A stretch of DNA of 64,000 nucleotides from IMG/VR virus record IMGVR_UViG_3300006868_000018, positions 1 through 64,000 of that record; one strand, written 5' to 3'. Positions 8,485-16,278 of this stretch are shown piece after piece. The notes below the pieces were generated by a model that did not search any database, had not been told where the DNA came from, and saw only the letters and a list, made by a program, of their open reading frames with translations. The DNA is from a virus. Position 1 is the first letter of the stretch; every line of letters begins with the position of its first letter. Both the position numbers and the translations under genes were made by a program.

Positions 8485-8859
8485 ATGGATTTAGAACTTA
8501 CACCGAACAATGTTGTTTTGTATGCAGCGAAGAACTACTATACTCCGAACTGCATTGACAGTGAACAGTTCTTCGAAGACCTGAAACGGTTCAAATATGT
8601 TAAACGTCTCCTGAACCGTTACAGAGACTCCGGAGAACTCTCAGAGAGATTGATCTTGAATCATCTCATTGTAATCTTTAATGTGTTCGGGATAAGTGCC
8701 GGACTGAAGATATTAGAATTAAAAATCGACGAGGAACATTGGCCTGCACTCAAACCTTTTCTAATTTTCCTTAAGTCGATTGACTACGATGGTTATCCAG
8801 ACGTTATAATGGATGACCTCGCAGTACAAAGGTTAAGAGAAATTAAGAGGATCACATAA
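8485..8859 (+). CDS. Conserved T4-like phage protein, helical
   Basis: 124 residues, mostly helical, including 'KYVKRLLNRYRDSGELSERL' and 'LNHLIVIFNVFGISAGLKIL'. This combination is familiar from marine T4-like phages, where it is uncharacterised. No catalytic residues stand out. The stop overlaps the ATG of the next gene (TAATG). Confidence 0.6.
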   Translation: MDLELTPNNVVLYAAKNYYTPNCIDSEQFFEDLKRFKYVKRLLNRYRDSGELSERLILNHLIVIFNVFGISAGLKILELKIDEEHWPALKPFLIFLKSIDYDGYPDVIMDDLAVQRLREIKRIT

Positions 8860-9458
8860 TGGGAATTCTAAAAAGTGCTGCCGATCTGGTCTACACGATT
8901 AGATTCCTAAAACTCCTTGTAACCAAGTGGGAAGATACTGGTGCATACAAGGCGGGTATTATCAACTCAGACGGTTCTCGTAACAAAGATTTCAACACAA
9001 ATTCTATGGACGATAGGAAAGCGTATGAGGAACATTATACGATGTTCCATCGTCTTGTCTACAACATCAAAAGACTTATGACCAAAGTTCCTGGCGGACA
9101 ATCCGTGGTTGCACGGTATGGTGCCGCACTTCTATTGATCAAGGAACATGGTGAACTGTCTGATGATCAGATTGAAAAGATACACAAGGAGACTGGAATA
9201 GACATCCTTGATGTACTCTCTGAGGAAACTCAGTGGTTCATGATTGAAGGGGATCACCTCTCGCCTGGCGTGTATAGAATGAAGAACGATAGTATGACCT
9301 GTTTGGGTCATGAGTCCGTTGAACGTGGAGACCAGATAAGAGTCGAAGAGGAGTGCAATGGTCCCATAGATGAAATTCTTGGTTTGAAAATATATCAGGC
9401 TACACATCTTAAAACTCGTCAACGCATATATATTTCTACCGGAGAAATTCTTAGATGA
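8859..9458 (+). CDS. Conserved T4-like phage protein, unknown function
   Basis: 199 residues. The opening 'DLVYTIRFLKLLVTKWEDTG' plus 'AYKAGIINSDGSRNKDF' is a strongly conserved marker of marine T4-like genomes; the C-terminal half 'SPGVYRMKNDSMTCLGHESV' appears as a separate beta-rich domain. Function is not known to me. Coupled to both neighbours by 1-4 nt overlaps. Confidence 0.6.
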   Translation: MGILKSAADLVYTIRFLKLLVTKWEDTGAYKAGIINSDGSRNKDFNTNSMDDRKAYEEHYTMFHRLVYNIKRLMTKVPGGQSVVARYGAALLLIKEHGELSDDQIEKIHKETGIDILDVLSEETQWFMIEGDHLSPGVYRMKNDSMTCLGHESVERGDQIRVEEECNGPIDEILGLKIYQATHLKTRQRIYISTGEILR

Positions 9459-9637
9459 GATCGTTCAATAAATTCCTAGAAGATATGACCAGTACCGCCT
9501 CTGTTGTAGGGACTGGTGACGATTCGTCTACTGTTATTGTCCGGAAAAAAAAGAAACGTAAGGATGCTACTGAGATCCTGAGACGTTTCAAGAGGGAATA
9601 TAAGGAGACGAAGAATGACACACAGAAATCTAACTAG
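9455..9637 (+). CDS. Small basic-tailed protein
   Basis: 60 residues with a Thr/Ser/Val-rich N-terminal half and a basic C-terminal half ('VRKKKKRKDATEILRRFKRE'). It overlaps the previous stop by 4 nt. No family recognised. It closes the operon before a new sigma70-type promoter. Confidence 0.5.
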   Translation: MRSFNKFLEDMTSTASVVGTGDDSSTVIVRKKKKRKDATEILRRFKREYKETKNDTQKSN

Positions 9638-9651
9638 ACTCAAACTAACTC

Positions 9652-9681
9652 TTGACAGATCCCTCTCCCCTTTGATATAAT
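9652..9681 (+). promoter_or_regulatory. Sigma70-type promoter with extended -10, nucleotide operon
   Basis: TTGACA (9652-9657), an 18-nt spacer and TATAAT (9676-9681) preceded by TG at 9673-9674 (extended -10). Both hexamers match consensus. It stands in the only gap before the nrdA-iscU-nrdB region, 22 nt before the ATG at 9703. It lacks the TTCTTGCC spacer of the repeated family. Confidence 0.75.
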
Positions 9682-9699
9682 TCTCCGTCTCTTGGAGAA
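9681..9699 (+). promoter_or_regulatory. Shine-Dalgarno-sequestering hairpin
   Basis: TTCTCC (9681-9686) pairs with GGAGAA (9694-9699), which holds the Shine-Dalgarno of the 9703 gene. Transcripts starting about 7 nt after the -10 would lack the left arm, while read-through transcripts would form the stem. Regulation is inferred. Confidence 0.4.
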
Positions 9700-9702
9700 A
9701 TT

Positions 9703-10053
9703 ATGTCAAAACCTATCAACCTAGACTTCGGCAACAAACTCGTTATCTTCGATGGTGACGAAGATTTGTCGTGGGTCTATGAGATCCAAGAAAACTCAGA
9801 TAGAAACAAATTGGTCTACGTGGCGAGACGTGGGACAAAGGATAGATATCTCTACCCCGATAGATTCTTGGTGGAGAATTATGATGTTGACATGGAGGCG
9901 CACTTCATGTATAATGATAAGTTCAACGAGGAAGACCGAACCGAATATCTTATCGAAAAGGCCCTAGCGTTTGTGAACGAGGGTCGAAGACTCTTTATAG
10001 AAGACTATGCGTTTAGTAGACCTCTAGAATTTTTTGACTATACTAAACGATAA
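9703..10053 (+). CDS. Hypothetical protein, first gene of nucleotide operon
   Basis: 116 residues, acidic and aromatic-rich, with 'VIFDGDEDLSWVYEIQENSD' near the N-terminus. It is preceded by GGAGAA at ideal spacing from ATG 9703. No known domain is recognised. It is the promoter-proximal gene of the transcript carrying nrdA, iscU and nrdB. Confidence 0.6.
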   Translation: MSKPINLDFGNKLVIFDGDEDLSWVYEIQENSDRNKLVYVARRGTKDRYLYPDRFLVENYDVDMEAHFMYNDKFNEEDRTEYLIEKALAFVNEGRRLFIEDYAFSRPLEFFDYTKR

Positions 10054-10066
10054 CTGGACAGAAAAC

Positions 10067-12055
10067 ATGACATTGAAAATTGATAAAAAGAGGGATGACC
10101 TACTGGCAGATTATGCAGTAGGTATGTTGAAAGACTTTTACCTTAACAGTTACGAGACATCACCACAGGAGGCGTATGGACGAGCAGCTACCGCATGGTC
10201 AACCTATAAAGAAGAGTTGGATGAAGAACTGGCCCAACGCCTCTACGATTATGTCAGTAATAAGTGGTTCATGTTTGCAAGTCCTGTTCTATCTAATGCA
10301 CCAAACGGTCACGGCAAGGGAAAAGGTATGCCAATATCATGTTTCCTTACTTACGTACCCGACACACTTGAAGGTCTTATCGATCATAGTTCTGAGTTGC
10401 GTTGGCTTAGTGTCTATGGTGGTGGTGTGGGAGGTCATTGGTCTGATGTCCGAACAGTTTCCGACATTGCGCCAGGCCCTATCCCGTTCCTACACACTGT
10501 AGATGCGGACATGATTGCGTATCGACAGGGTAAGACTCGTAAGGGTTCTTACGCTGCGTACATGGATGTTTCTCATCCGGACATTGTAGAGTTCCTTAAC
10601 ATGCGTATCCCAACGGGAGACGTTCAACGTAAGGCGTTAAACCTACACAACGCAATCAATATCACCAACGAGTTTATGCAGGCAGTAATGGACAACACTT
10701 CGTTTGATCTGCGAGATCCCAAAGACGGTGGTGTCAAAGAGACCATCAATGCACGTAAACTTTGGGAACGAATTTTAGAAGTGAGGTTCCGTACAGGTGA
10801 ACCGTACCTCAATTTCATTGATACCGCAAACGATGCACTACCACAAAACTTGAAGGATCTGGGACTCAAGATTCATGGATCGAATCTTTGTAACGAGATT
10901 CACCTACCTACTGGACCGGATCGAACGGCGGTGTGTTGTCTGTCCAGTCTAAACTTGGAGTACTATGATGAATGGAAAGATACAACGATTGTGCGTGATC
11001 TTGTCACTATGCTTGATAACGTCTTGCAGTACTTTATCGACAGCGCACCCGACACAATCACCCGCGCAAAGTACAGTGCAGAAAGAGAAAGATCAATCGG
11101 ACTGGGAGCGATGGGGTTTCACTCTCTGTTACAGAAACACGGTGTGGCTTGGGAATCAGCTCGGGCAAAGGAAATTAATGAAGTTGTGTTCAACCACATC
11201 AAAACAGAAGCCACTACCCAATCCAGACACCTTGCTGGATTGCGAGGTGAATATCCTGACGGAGAGGGGAGTGGATTGCGATTCGCGCATTTACTTGCCA
11301 TCGCGCCAAACGCATCTTCCGGAGTTGTACTTTCAACCAGTCCGTCCATTGAGCCCCTGAAGGCGAACGCATACACGCATCGTACCCGAGCGGGAAGTTT
11401 TTTGGTGAAGAACAAGTATCTTGACAAATTACTTACCGAGCGGGGTATAAATACTGATTCTACTTGGACATCTATCATCACACAAAAAGGTTCGGTTCAA
11501 CACCTTCCAGAGTTAACAGAGGGTGAGAAGGCGGTATTCAAGACCGCACAAGAACTTGATCAGAGTTGGGTTGTCACTCACGCCGCAGACAGACAGAAAT
11601 ATATTTGTCAAGGACAGTCGGTCAACCTATTCTTCCCCGCTGGTGCAGAGAAGTCCTACGTTAACAAAGTACATCTCAAAGCGTGGAGAGAGGGTCTCAA
11701 GGGACTCTACTATCTACGTACCGAAGCGAAGGCTCGTGCAGAGAACGTATCGGAGAAAGTGGAACGAGTTGCATTGCAAGATGACAGTCGCACCTTGGTG
11801 TACGGTAAGAAGAATTGTCCGTTCTGTCAACTTGCGAAAGAAGAACTCAAACTACGGGGAATCCCCTATGACTATATCGATCTGGAAGAGATCGGTAAGA
11901 CCGCCGCTGAAGTGACAGGTAGAAAAGTAAAGACTGTCCCTCAAATCTACGTAGAGGGAACGTATGTCGGTGGGTACGAAGAACTCATTGAATTTCTAGA
12001 TAATACCACTACAGAAGTTGTTGAAGAAGAAGAGTGCAAGGCTTGCGAGGGATGA
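10067..12055 (+). CDS. nrdA: Ribonucleotide reductase alpha subunit with internal glutaredoxin domain
   Basis: This 662-residue class I reductase makes dNDPs for phage DNA synthesis. Catalytic residues are present: 'GSNLCNEIH' (N273, thiyl-radical C275, E277), the redox pair C92 ('GMPISCF') and C290/C291 ('AVCCLSS'), and the radical-transfer 'YYLRT'. The ~100-residue N-terminal ATP-cone of E. coli NrdA is absent. After the catalytic barrel, residues ~576-645 form a glutaredoxin domain with CPFC at 584-587, 'TVPQIYV' and 'GGYEELIEFL'; the reductase's own C-terminal CxxC tail follows (C657, C660). Glutaredoxin is thus inserted between body and tail. ATG 10067 is chosen over an in-frame TTG at 10034. 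Confidence 0.96.
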   Translation: MTLKIDKKRDDLLADYAVGMLKDFYLNSYETSPQEAYGRAATAWSTYKEELDEELAQRLYDYVSNKWFMFASPVLSNAPNGHGKGKGMPISCFLTYVPDTLEGLIDHSSELRWLSVYGGGVGGHWSDVRTVSDIAPGPIPFLHTVDADMIAYRQGKTRKGSYAAYMDVSHPDIVEFLNMRIPTGDVQRKALNLHNAINITNEFMQAVMDNTSFDLRDPKDGGVKETINARKLWERILEVRFRTGEPYLNFIDTANDALPQNLKDLGLKIHGSNLCNEIHLPTGPDRTAVCCLSSLNLEYYDEWKDTTIVRDLVTMLDNVLQYFIDSAPDTITRAKYSAERERSIGLGAMGFHSLLQKHGVAWESARAKEINEVVFNHIKTEATTQSRHLAGLRGEYPDGEGSGLRFAHLLAIAPNASSGVVLSTSPSIEPLKANAYTHRTRAGSFLVKNKYLDKLLTERGINTDSTWTSIITQKGSVQHLPELTEGEKAVFKTAQELDQSWVVTHAADRQKYICQGQSVNLFFPAGAEKSYVNKVHLKAWREGLKGLYYLRTEAKARAENVSEKVERVALQDDSRTLVYGKKNCPFCQLAKEELKLRGIPYDYIDLEEIGKTAAEVTGRKVKTVPQIYVEGTYVGGYEELIEFLDNTTTEVVEEEECKACEG

Positions 12056-12056
12056 C

Positions 12057-12434
12057 ATGGCATATTCGGAAAAGGTATTAGACCACTACGAAAACCCACG
12101 TAACGTGGGTAAGTTCGACGAAGACGAAGAAGACATTGGTACAGGTATGGTGGGTGCACCCGCTTGTGGTGATGTCATGAGACTACAGATCAGGGTGAGT
12201 GATGAAGGAATTATTGAAGACGCACGGTTTAAAACTTATGGTTGTGGTAGTGCTATCGCTTCTAGTTCTCTACTCACCGAATGGGTCAAAGGGAAAAATC
12301 TTGAAGACGCCGGGCAAATCCGTAATACAGATATCGCAGAAGAACTCGCACTTCCACCCGTAAAAATTCATTGTAGTGTTCTTGCAGAAGACGCAATCAA
12401 AGCAGCCATCAAAGATTACAAGGAAAAACACTGA
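12057..12434 (+). CDS. iscU: Fe-S cluster assembly scaffold IscU
   Basis: 125 residues aligning end-to-end with bacterial IscU: C37 and D39 ('APACGDVM'), C63 ('YGCGSA'), H105-C106 ('VKIHC') and the HscA-recognition LPPVK at 99-103. These positions equal those of E. coli IscU as I know them. IscU assembles [2Fe-2S] clusters using sulfur from IscS and hands them on via HscA/HscB. Its ATG is 1 nt after the nrdA stop and its TGA overlaps the nrdB ATG, so it is cotranslated with RNR. No iscS, hscA or fdx is in the window, so host partners would be used. Confidence 0.93.
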   Translation: MAYSEKVLDHYENPRNVGKFDEDEEDIGTGMVGAPACGDVMRLQIRVSDEGIIEDARFKTYGCGSAIASSSLLTEWVKGKNLEDAGQIRNTDIAEELALPPVKIHCSVLAEDAIKAAIKDYKEKH

Positions 12435-13426
12435 TGTCCCTATTAGAATTTAGTACAACCTACAAACCGTTCAAGTATCCTTGGGCGGTAGAACTCTCTA
12501 AGAAACATGAAGAGGTTCATTGGATTGAGGATGAGGCGGAACTGTCTGAAGACGTACAGGACTGGAAGACTAAACTTACCGATGAGGAGAAAGACTTCAT
12601 CACACACATTCTCAGACTGTTTACTCAGTCGGATGTTCAGGTGGGCGAGAACTACCACGAACTACTAATCCCTCGTTTTAAAAACAACGAGGTCCGTAAC
12701 ATGTTGTCCTCGTTCGCCGGACGGGAGGCAGTACACCAACGTGCATATGCACTGTTGAACGATACTCTGGGTCTACCCGACGAAGAGTACCACAAGTTTC
12801 TTGAGTTCAAGGAGATGGCAGACAAAGTTGACTTCATGAAAGAAGGTGACGTTAGTACACACACGGGTCTTGCACTCGCCCTTGCTCAGTCAGTATTCAA
12901 CGAAGGTATGAGTCTTTTCTCTTCATTCGTGATGTTGTTGAACTTTCAACGATTCGGAAAGATGAAGGGTATGGGTACAATCGTGGAATGGTCGATACGT
13001 GATGAAACACTTCACGTGCAAGGGAATGCAAAACTGTTTCGTACATTCTGTGAGGAACATCCTCGCATCGTGAACGATGAACTTAAATCCAAAATCTATG
13101 AGATGGCAAAAAATGCAGTTGAACTGGAAGACAAATTTATCAACCTTGCGTTCCGTGGTAACGATGTACAGGGACTCACTAAGACTGAAGTTAGGAAGTA
13201 TATTCGTCATATCGCTGATAGGCGTTTACTTCAACTGGGTCTCAAACCAAAATTTAGACAGAAGGATAATCCCCTCACCTGGCTTGACTGGGTGCTTAAC
13301 GGTGCATCCCATGACAACTTCTTCGAAAAAAGAGTTACCGAATACAGTGTTGTTGGGATGGCAGGAAGTTGGGGATGGGAGGAAAGTCCCGTTGTGTGCG
13401 ACATTAGCGAGAATGTCGCTGCATGA
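12434..13426 (+). CDS. nrdB: Ribonucleotide reductase beta (diiron radical) subunit
   Basis: 330 residues. All diiron ligands and the radical tyrosine are visible: D67, E98, H101 and Y105 ('GREAVHQRAY'), E157 ('SVFNEGMS'), E191 and H194 ('RDETLHV'). It supplies the tyrosyl radical to NrdA. The D67-to-E98 spacing of 31 matches E. coli NrdB. It is joined to iscU by a TGATG overlap, and its stop overlaps the start of the small zinc-ribbon gene. Confidence 0.96.
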   Translation: MSLLEFSTTYKPFKYPWAVELSKKHEEVHWIEDEAELSEDVQDWKTKLTDEEKDFITHILRLFTQSDVQVGENYHELLIPRFKNNEVRNMLSSFAGREAVHQRAYALLNDTLGLPDEEYHKFLEFKEMADKVDFMKEGDVSTHTGLALALAQSVFNEGMSLFSSFVMLLNFQRFGKMKGMGTIVEWSIRDETLHVQGNAKLFRTFCEEHPRIVNDELKSKIYEMAKNAVELEDKFINLAFRGNDVQGLTKTEVRKYIRHIADRRLLQLGLKPKFRQKDNPLTWLDWVLNGASHDNFFEKRVTEYSVVGMAGSWGWEESPVVCDISENVAA

Positions 13427-13575
13427 TGGAGTCTTACATATACCAAGTTGAGTGCGTTATATGTGATGGCATCACCAAGGTTGTTTGTAGTTACGATGAT
13501 GACGAACCTCTCTACTGTCCTTTGTGCGGTGAAGAGGCGGAAGTTGAATATCTAGGAGATAGTGCCGTAGTATAA
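13423..13575 (+). CDS. Small zinc-ribbon protein
   Basis: 50 residues from ATGATG overlapping the nrdB stop. Two CxxC knuckles ('CVIC' at 11-14 and 'CPLC' at 32-35) separated by 17 residues form a rubredoxin/zinc-ribbon pattern; the rest is acidic. Small zinc ribbons bind nucleic acids or protein partners. Its position directly behind nrdB suggests coexpression with RNR but not its role. Confidence 0.6.
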   Translation: MMESYIYQVECVICDGITKVVCSYDDDEPLYCPLCGEEAEVEYLGDSAVV

Positions 13576-13588
13576 GTCTACATACAGT

Positions 13589-13996
13589 ATGTGGATTTAT
13601 AACGGAACGCCTTACGAACCAGATGAAGACGAACTCAGTCAGTGGGTTGGGTTCGTCTATCTGATCACTGAACGTGACACCAACAAGAAGTATGTTGGTA
13701 AGAAGTTCTTTTGGTCTACTCGAAAATTGCCTCCTCTTAAGGGACAAAAAAGGAAGAGGATCAAAAAGGTTCAGTCCGACTGGAGAGACTACTACGGATC
13801 ATCCGAAGAACTAAAACTTCTAGTCGAAACGAAAGGTGGGGACGCCTACCATCGTCAAATTTTGAGGTTGTGCAAATCGAAAGGTGAGTGTTCCTACTAT
13901 GAGGCGAAAGAACAATTTGATCGTGATGTTCTGTTGCGAGAGGATTACTACAATGCGTTCATTGGTTGTAAGATACATGCGAAACATATCCAATGA
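13589..13996 (+). CDS. GIY-YIG-like endonuclease (putative)
   Basis: 135 residues. 'GFVYLITERDTNKKYVGKKF' matches the GIY-YIG core, and 'SDWRDYYGSSEEL' supplies a conserved middle segment with Arg/Tyr. Similar marine T4-like proteins are annotated as Seg-like homing endonucleases or the equivalent of T4 endonucleases near nrdB. The C-terminal part lacks an obvious DNA-binding repeat, so whether it is mobile is unclear. Confidence 0.6.
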   Translation: MWIYNGTPYEPDEDELSQWVGFVYLITERDTNKKYVGKKFFWSTRKLPPLKGQKRKRIKKVQSDWRDYYGSSEELKLLVETKGGDAYHRQILRLCKSKGECSYYEAKEQFDRDVLLREDYYNAFIGCKIHAKHIQ

Positions 13997-15198
13997 TTGT
14001 TGATCGAAATATAATCAACCCCGATATTATTTACGATGGTAAGACCAAGAATGAACTCATTCGAGACATCGACGGTTGGAAGAGACTACTCGTAGACACG
14101 CATAGTTTGAAAAAGGGCGACATGGTTGCGGTGTCAATCATGAACGTAAGTACGAGACACGTGTCGGCCGTGTTCGCTTGTGCAGAACTAGGATTACGGT
14201 TGATCCTACTTGATTCCCCCGCACACAAAGAATCTTTACCGTACACCAAGATTGCAAGGTTTGGTCCAGCGGACCTAACTATCACCGATGGTATTGGTGA
14301 AAAATTGTACAAGGGGTTGCACGGTGATATGATCCACCACAATTCCAAAAAGGTCGTTCATGAACTTGATATGGAACCAAGTCCGGATCCATACTTCCCT
14401 TGGTACGCCGAAGAGTCGGATCCCTTTTTAGTATCCAGTACTTCGGGAACGACACAGTACTCTCGCAAGATAGAGTTCACTCATGAAGACTGTATGGTCT
14501 TCGCACTTCGAAACATTCACATATTCAAGTTCCACCCTAGTTCAGTTTGTTGGCACACCAAGAACATGCACCATGCATCTTCTATGTTGACAGACCTTCT
14601 ACCCTCTGTGATGGCCAGTAATCGTCACTGGAGTTACTCTCTGCCAGACAGGAAAGAATGGTTACCACTCACCAAGAATGAGGCCATAACCTTCATAGAG
14701 GACCGTGGCATCAATCGGTGTATCGTACCTAACCGTGACATCCTAGATTGGTTGATAAGAGGACACACCTTCAAAAAACGCTTGACAATTAACATGTCTG
14801 GGTTTACAATGGATAAAGACTATGGGGACATGTGTGCAATGCATAATCTCAGGTTCATATCCCACTACGGTTCTATAGACACCGCTATCCCCGCACTGGT
14901 GAACTATGTGGATGAAACCTATGATGAGGATGAGAATTGTCTGGGTGTCCTAGCGGATACGCAATTTATGGTTGGGGTCAATCCCGAACACGCATATGTA
15001 ATCCACCAGAGATGGAAAGAATCCCGTCAACTGGGTGACAGACTCGAATATCGAAATGGGAAGTATTATCATTTGGGTAGAATCGAGAACATCAAACTGC
15101 CTGAGGGCATCGATCTAGAACCCTTTTACCAAGATACCAAGGTAAACATGGACCAACTGAGGGGGTACATGTGGGAAAAATTTTCAAAAATAATTTAA
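13993..15198 (+). CDS. ANL-superfamily (AMP-forming) adenylating enzyme
   Basis: 401 residues. Core motifs of acyl/aryl-CoA synthetases and NRPS adenylation domains appear in order: A3 'SSTSGTTQYSRKI' (148-160), A5 'HYGSIDT' (291-297), A7 'QLGDR' (347-351) and A8 'GRIENIK' (362-368). Such enzymes activate a carboxylate as acyl-AMP. The A10 lysine region is missing: the C-terminal lid is truncated to ~30 residues, so the protein may stop at the adenylate or pass it to a partner. No carrier protein or ligase partner is adjacent. It overlaps the GIY-YIG-like gene by 4 nt. Confidence 0.75.
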   Translation: MIVDRNIINPDIIYDGKTKNELIRDIDGWKRLLVDTHSLKKGDMVAVSIMNVSTRHVSAVFACAELGLRLILLDSPAHKESLPYTKIARFGPADLTITDGIGEKLYKGLHGDMIHHNSKKVVHELDMEPSPDPYFPWYAEESDPFLVSSTSGTTQYSRKIEFTHEDCMVFALRNIHIFKFHPSSVCWHTKNMHHASSMLTDLLPSVMASNRHWSYSLPDRKEWLPLTKNEAITFIEDRGINRCIVPNRDILDWLIRGHTFKKRLTINMSGFTMDKDYGDMCAMHNLRFISHYGSIDTAIPALVNYVDETYDEDENCLGVLADTQFMVGVNPEHAYVIHQRWKESRQLGDRLEYRNGKYYHLGRIENIKLPEGIDLEPFYQDTKVNMDQLRGYMWEKFSKII

Positions 15199-15235
15199 AA
15201 AAACGCTTGACTTTTCTTGCCAGACTTGTTAGTAT
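15188..15235 (+). promoter_or_regulatory. Repeated early-type promoter, copy 1
   Basis: A-tract, TTGACT (15207-15212), conserved spacer start TTTCTTGCC and a -10 of TAGTAT (15230-15235, 17-nt spacing); TATAAG at 15233 is an alternative. It begins inside the end of the ANL gene and serves the two small genes downstream. Confidence 0.7.
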
Positions 15236-15278
15236 AAGAAGTAATTTGGTTGTTTTGAGGAGACTGTGAGGTAATGTG

Positions 15279-15416
15279 ATGGAAGACTTGGTTTACTACT
15301 TAGAAGTTGAGGGAGTACTCCTGCCGGAGTGTTTTGAGTGTGAAGATGATGCGATAGAATACGCAGTCCAGAATGGTCTGGATGAGTACGAAATCGTAGA
15401 ATGGGATGTTGATTGA
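15279..15416 (+). CDS. Small acidic protein
   Basis: 45 residues, about one third Asp/Glu, with 'CFEC' in the middle. It starts at ATG 15279 (GTG 15276 is in frame) following GAGG, and its TGA overlaps the next ATG. It is the first gene behind promoter copy 1, so probably early. Function unknown. Confidence 0.55.
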   Translation: MEDLVYYLEVEGVLLPECFECEDDAIEYAVQNGLDEYEIVEWDVD

Positions 15417-15640
15417 TGATTAGAATTGTGATTGGTTTGTTGATGACGTTTGGTGCGGTTGGTACTCAGGACTTCTATGATGAGTGTCTGATGGCCGCAG
15501 ACTGTGTGGCTGGTGATCCCCCTAGTATGTGGGTGACTTGTGGTCTCGCCCTAGTTGGCCTCTTTCTGATGTATTGGGGTGTCTGGGACAACCGTGATGA
15601 CTTCGTGAATGATGACGATGACCGTCCATATTGGGGGTAA
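15416..15640 (+). CDS. Small two-helix membrane protein
   Basis: 74 residues with an N-terminal hydrophobic helix 'IRIVIGLLMTFGAVG', a short Cys-containing loop 'ECLMAADCVAG', a second helix 'VTCGLALVGLFLMYWGVW' and an acidic tail. Likely an inner-membrane protein made early. The TGATG overlap couples it to the preceding gene. Role unknown. Confidence 0.55.
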   Translation: MIRIVIGLLMTFGAVGTQDFYDECLMAADCVAGDPPSMWVTCGLALVGLFLMYWGVWDNRDDFVNDDDDRPYWG

Positions 15641-15648
15641 AAAATATC

Positions 15649-15697
15649 ACTTTTTTTGAAAAAAAGTCTTGACTTTTCTTGCCCGATGGGTTATAGT
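15649..15697 (+). promoter_or_regulatory. Repeated early-type promoter, copy 2
   Basis: A perfect 19-nt T/A palindrome (15649-15667) is followed by TTGACT (15669-15674), spacer beginning TTTCTTGCC, and TATAGT (15692-15697) at 17-nt spacing. The T7-G-A7 block resembles a sigma70 UP element. Confidence 0.8.
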
Positions 15698-15729
15698 ATA
15701 CCTGTAACGTTGATTGAGAGAGTATTGTT

Positions 15730-16278
15730 ATGAAAGAGTTGATTGCGAAGTTTGAAGAACGTGGATACGAGTTGGCCATGGATTATGGTAACAACGTTGC
15801 CAAGTGTGTCCGTCCCGCCCCCCGTGCTCGTCTTGGTTACAAGATTGAGTTCAACTACCGCTTCGGTAGTGAGGTTCGCATGGTGGAGTACTGTGAGGAC
15901 TTCCTCGTCAGTCTTGATCGTGCTGCGAAGTACAAAGAAGAACGCAAGATTGCCCGTGCGAACGCTCGGAAAGAGGCAATCGCCAACGTCAAAGAGGGTG
16001 ACTTGTTCGTCGCGTCTTGGGGTTGGGAACAGACTAACGTTGATGCCTATCAGGTTGTTGCGAAGAAGGGTGCGAGTGTTGTCCTTCGTGAGATCGCCCT
16101 TCAGAGTGTTGAAGGTTCTGAGGGTTTCATGAGTGACCGTGTTGTCCCCGTCAAGGATGCCTTCATTGGTAGTGAGTTCAAGAAGCGAATCGCTGGTAAG
16201 TACATCAACATTGATGACGTTCGTATGGCTTGTCCTGCGGAAGAAGGTAAAGATTTTTATAGGAGTTGGTACGCATAA
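15730..16278 (+). CDS. Conserved phage protein, early-type
   Basis: 182 residues. The N-terminal half is basic and aromatic ('YKIEFNYRFGSEVRMVEYCE'); the C-terminal half 'GDLFVASWGWEQTNVDAYQV' resembles a small beta-barrel seen in other phage early proteins. It is first behind promoter copy 2 and uses unusually many C-ending codons, as if optimised for strong expression. Function unknown. Confidence 0.6.
   Translation: MKELIAKFEERGYELAMDYGNNVAKCVRPAPRARLGYKIEFNYRFGSEVRMVEYCEDFLVSLDRAAKYKEERKIARANARKEAIANVKEGDLFVASWGWEQTNVDAYQVVAKKGASVVLREIALQSVEGSEGFMSDRVVPVKDAFIGSEFKKRIAGKYINIDDVRMACPAEEGKDFYRSWYA

Noticed and set aside
11446-11453. TATAAATA with a nearby TTGACA inside nrdA
   Set aside because: Both fall in well-conserved coding sequence, the spacing does not fit, and no gene starts downstream for 600 nt.
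13589-13996. Active homing endonuclease with intron
   Set aside because: nrdA, nrdB and neighbours are uninterrupted, so no intron is visible and mobility is unsupported.
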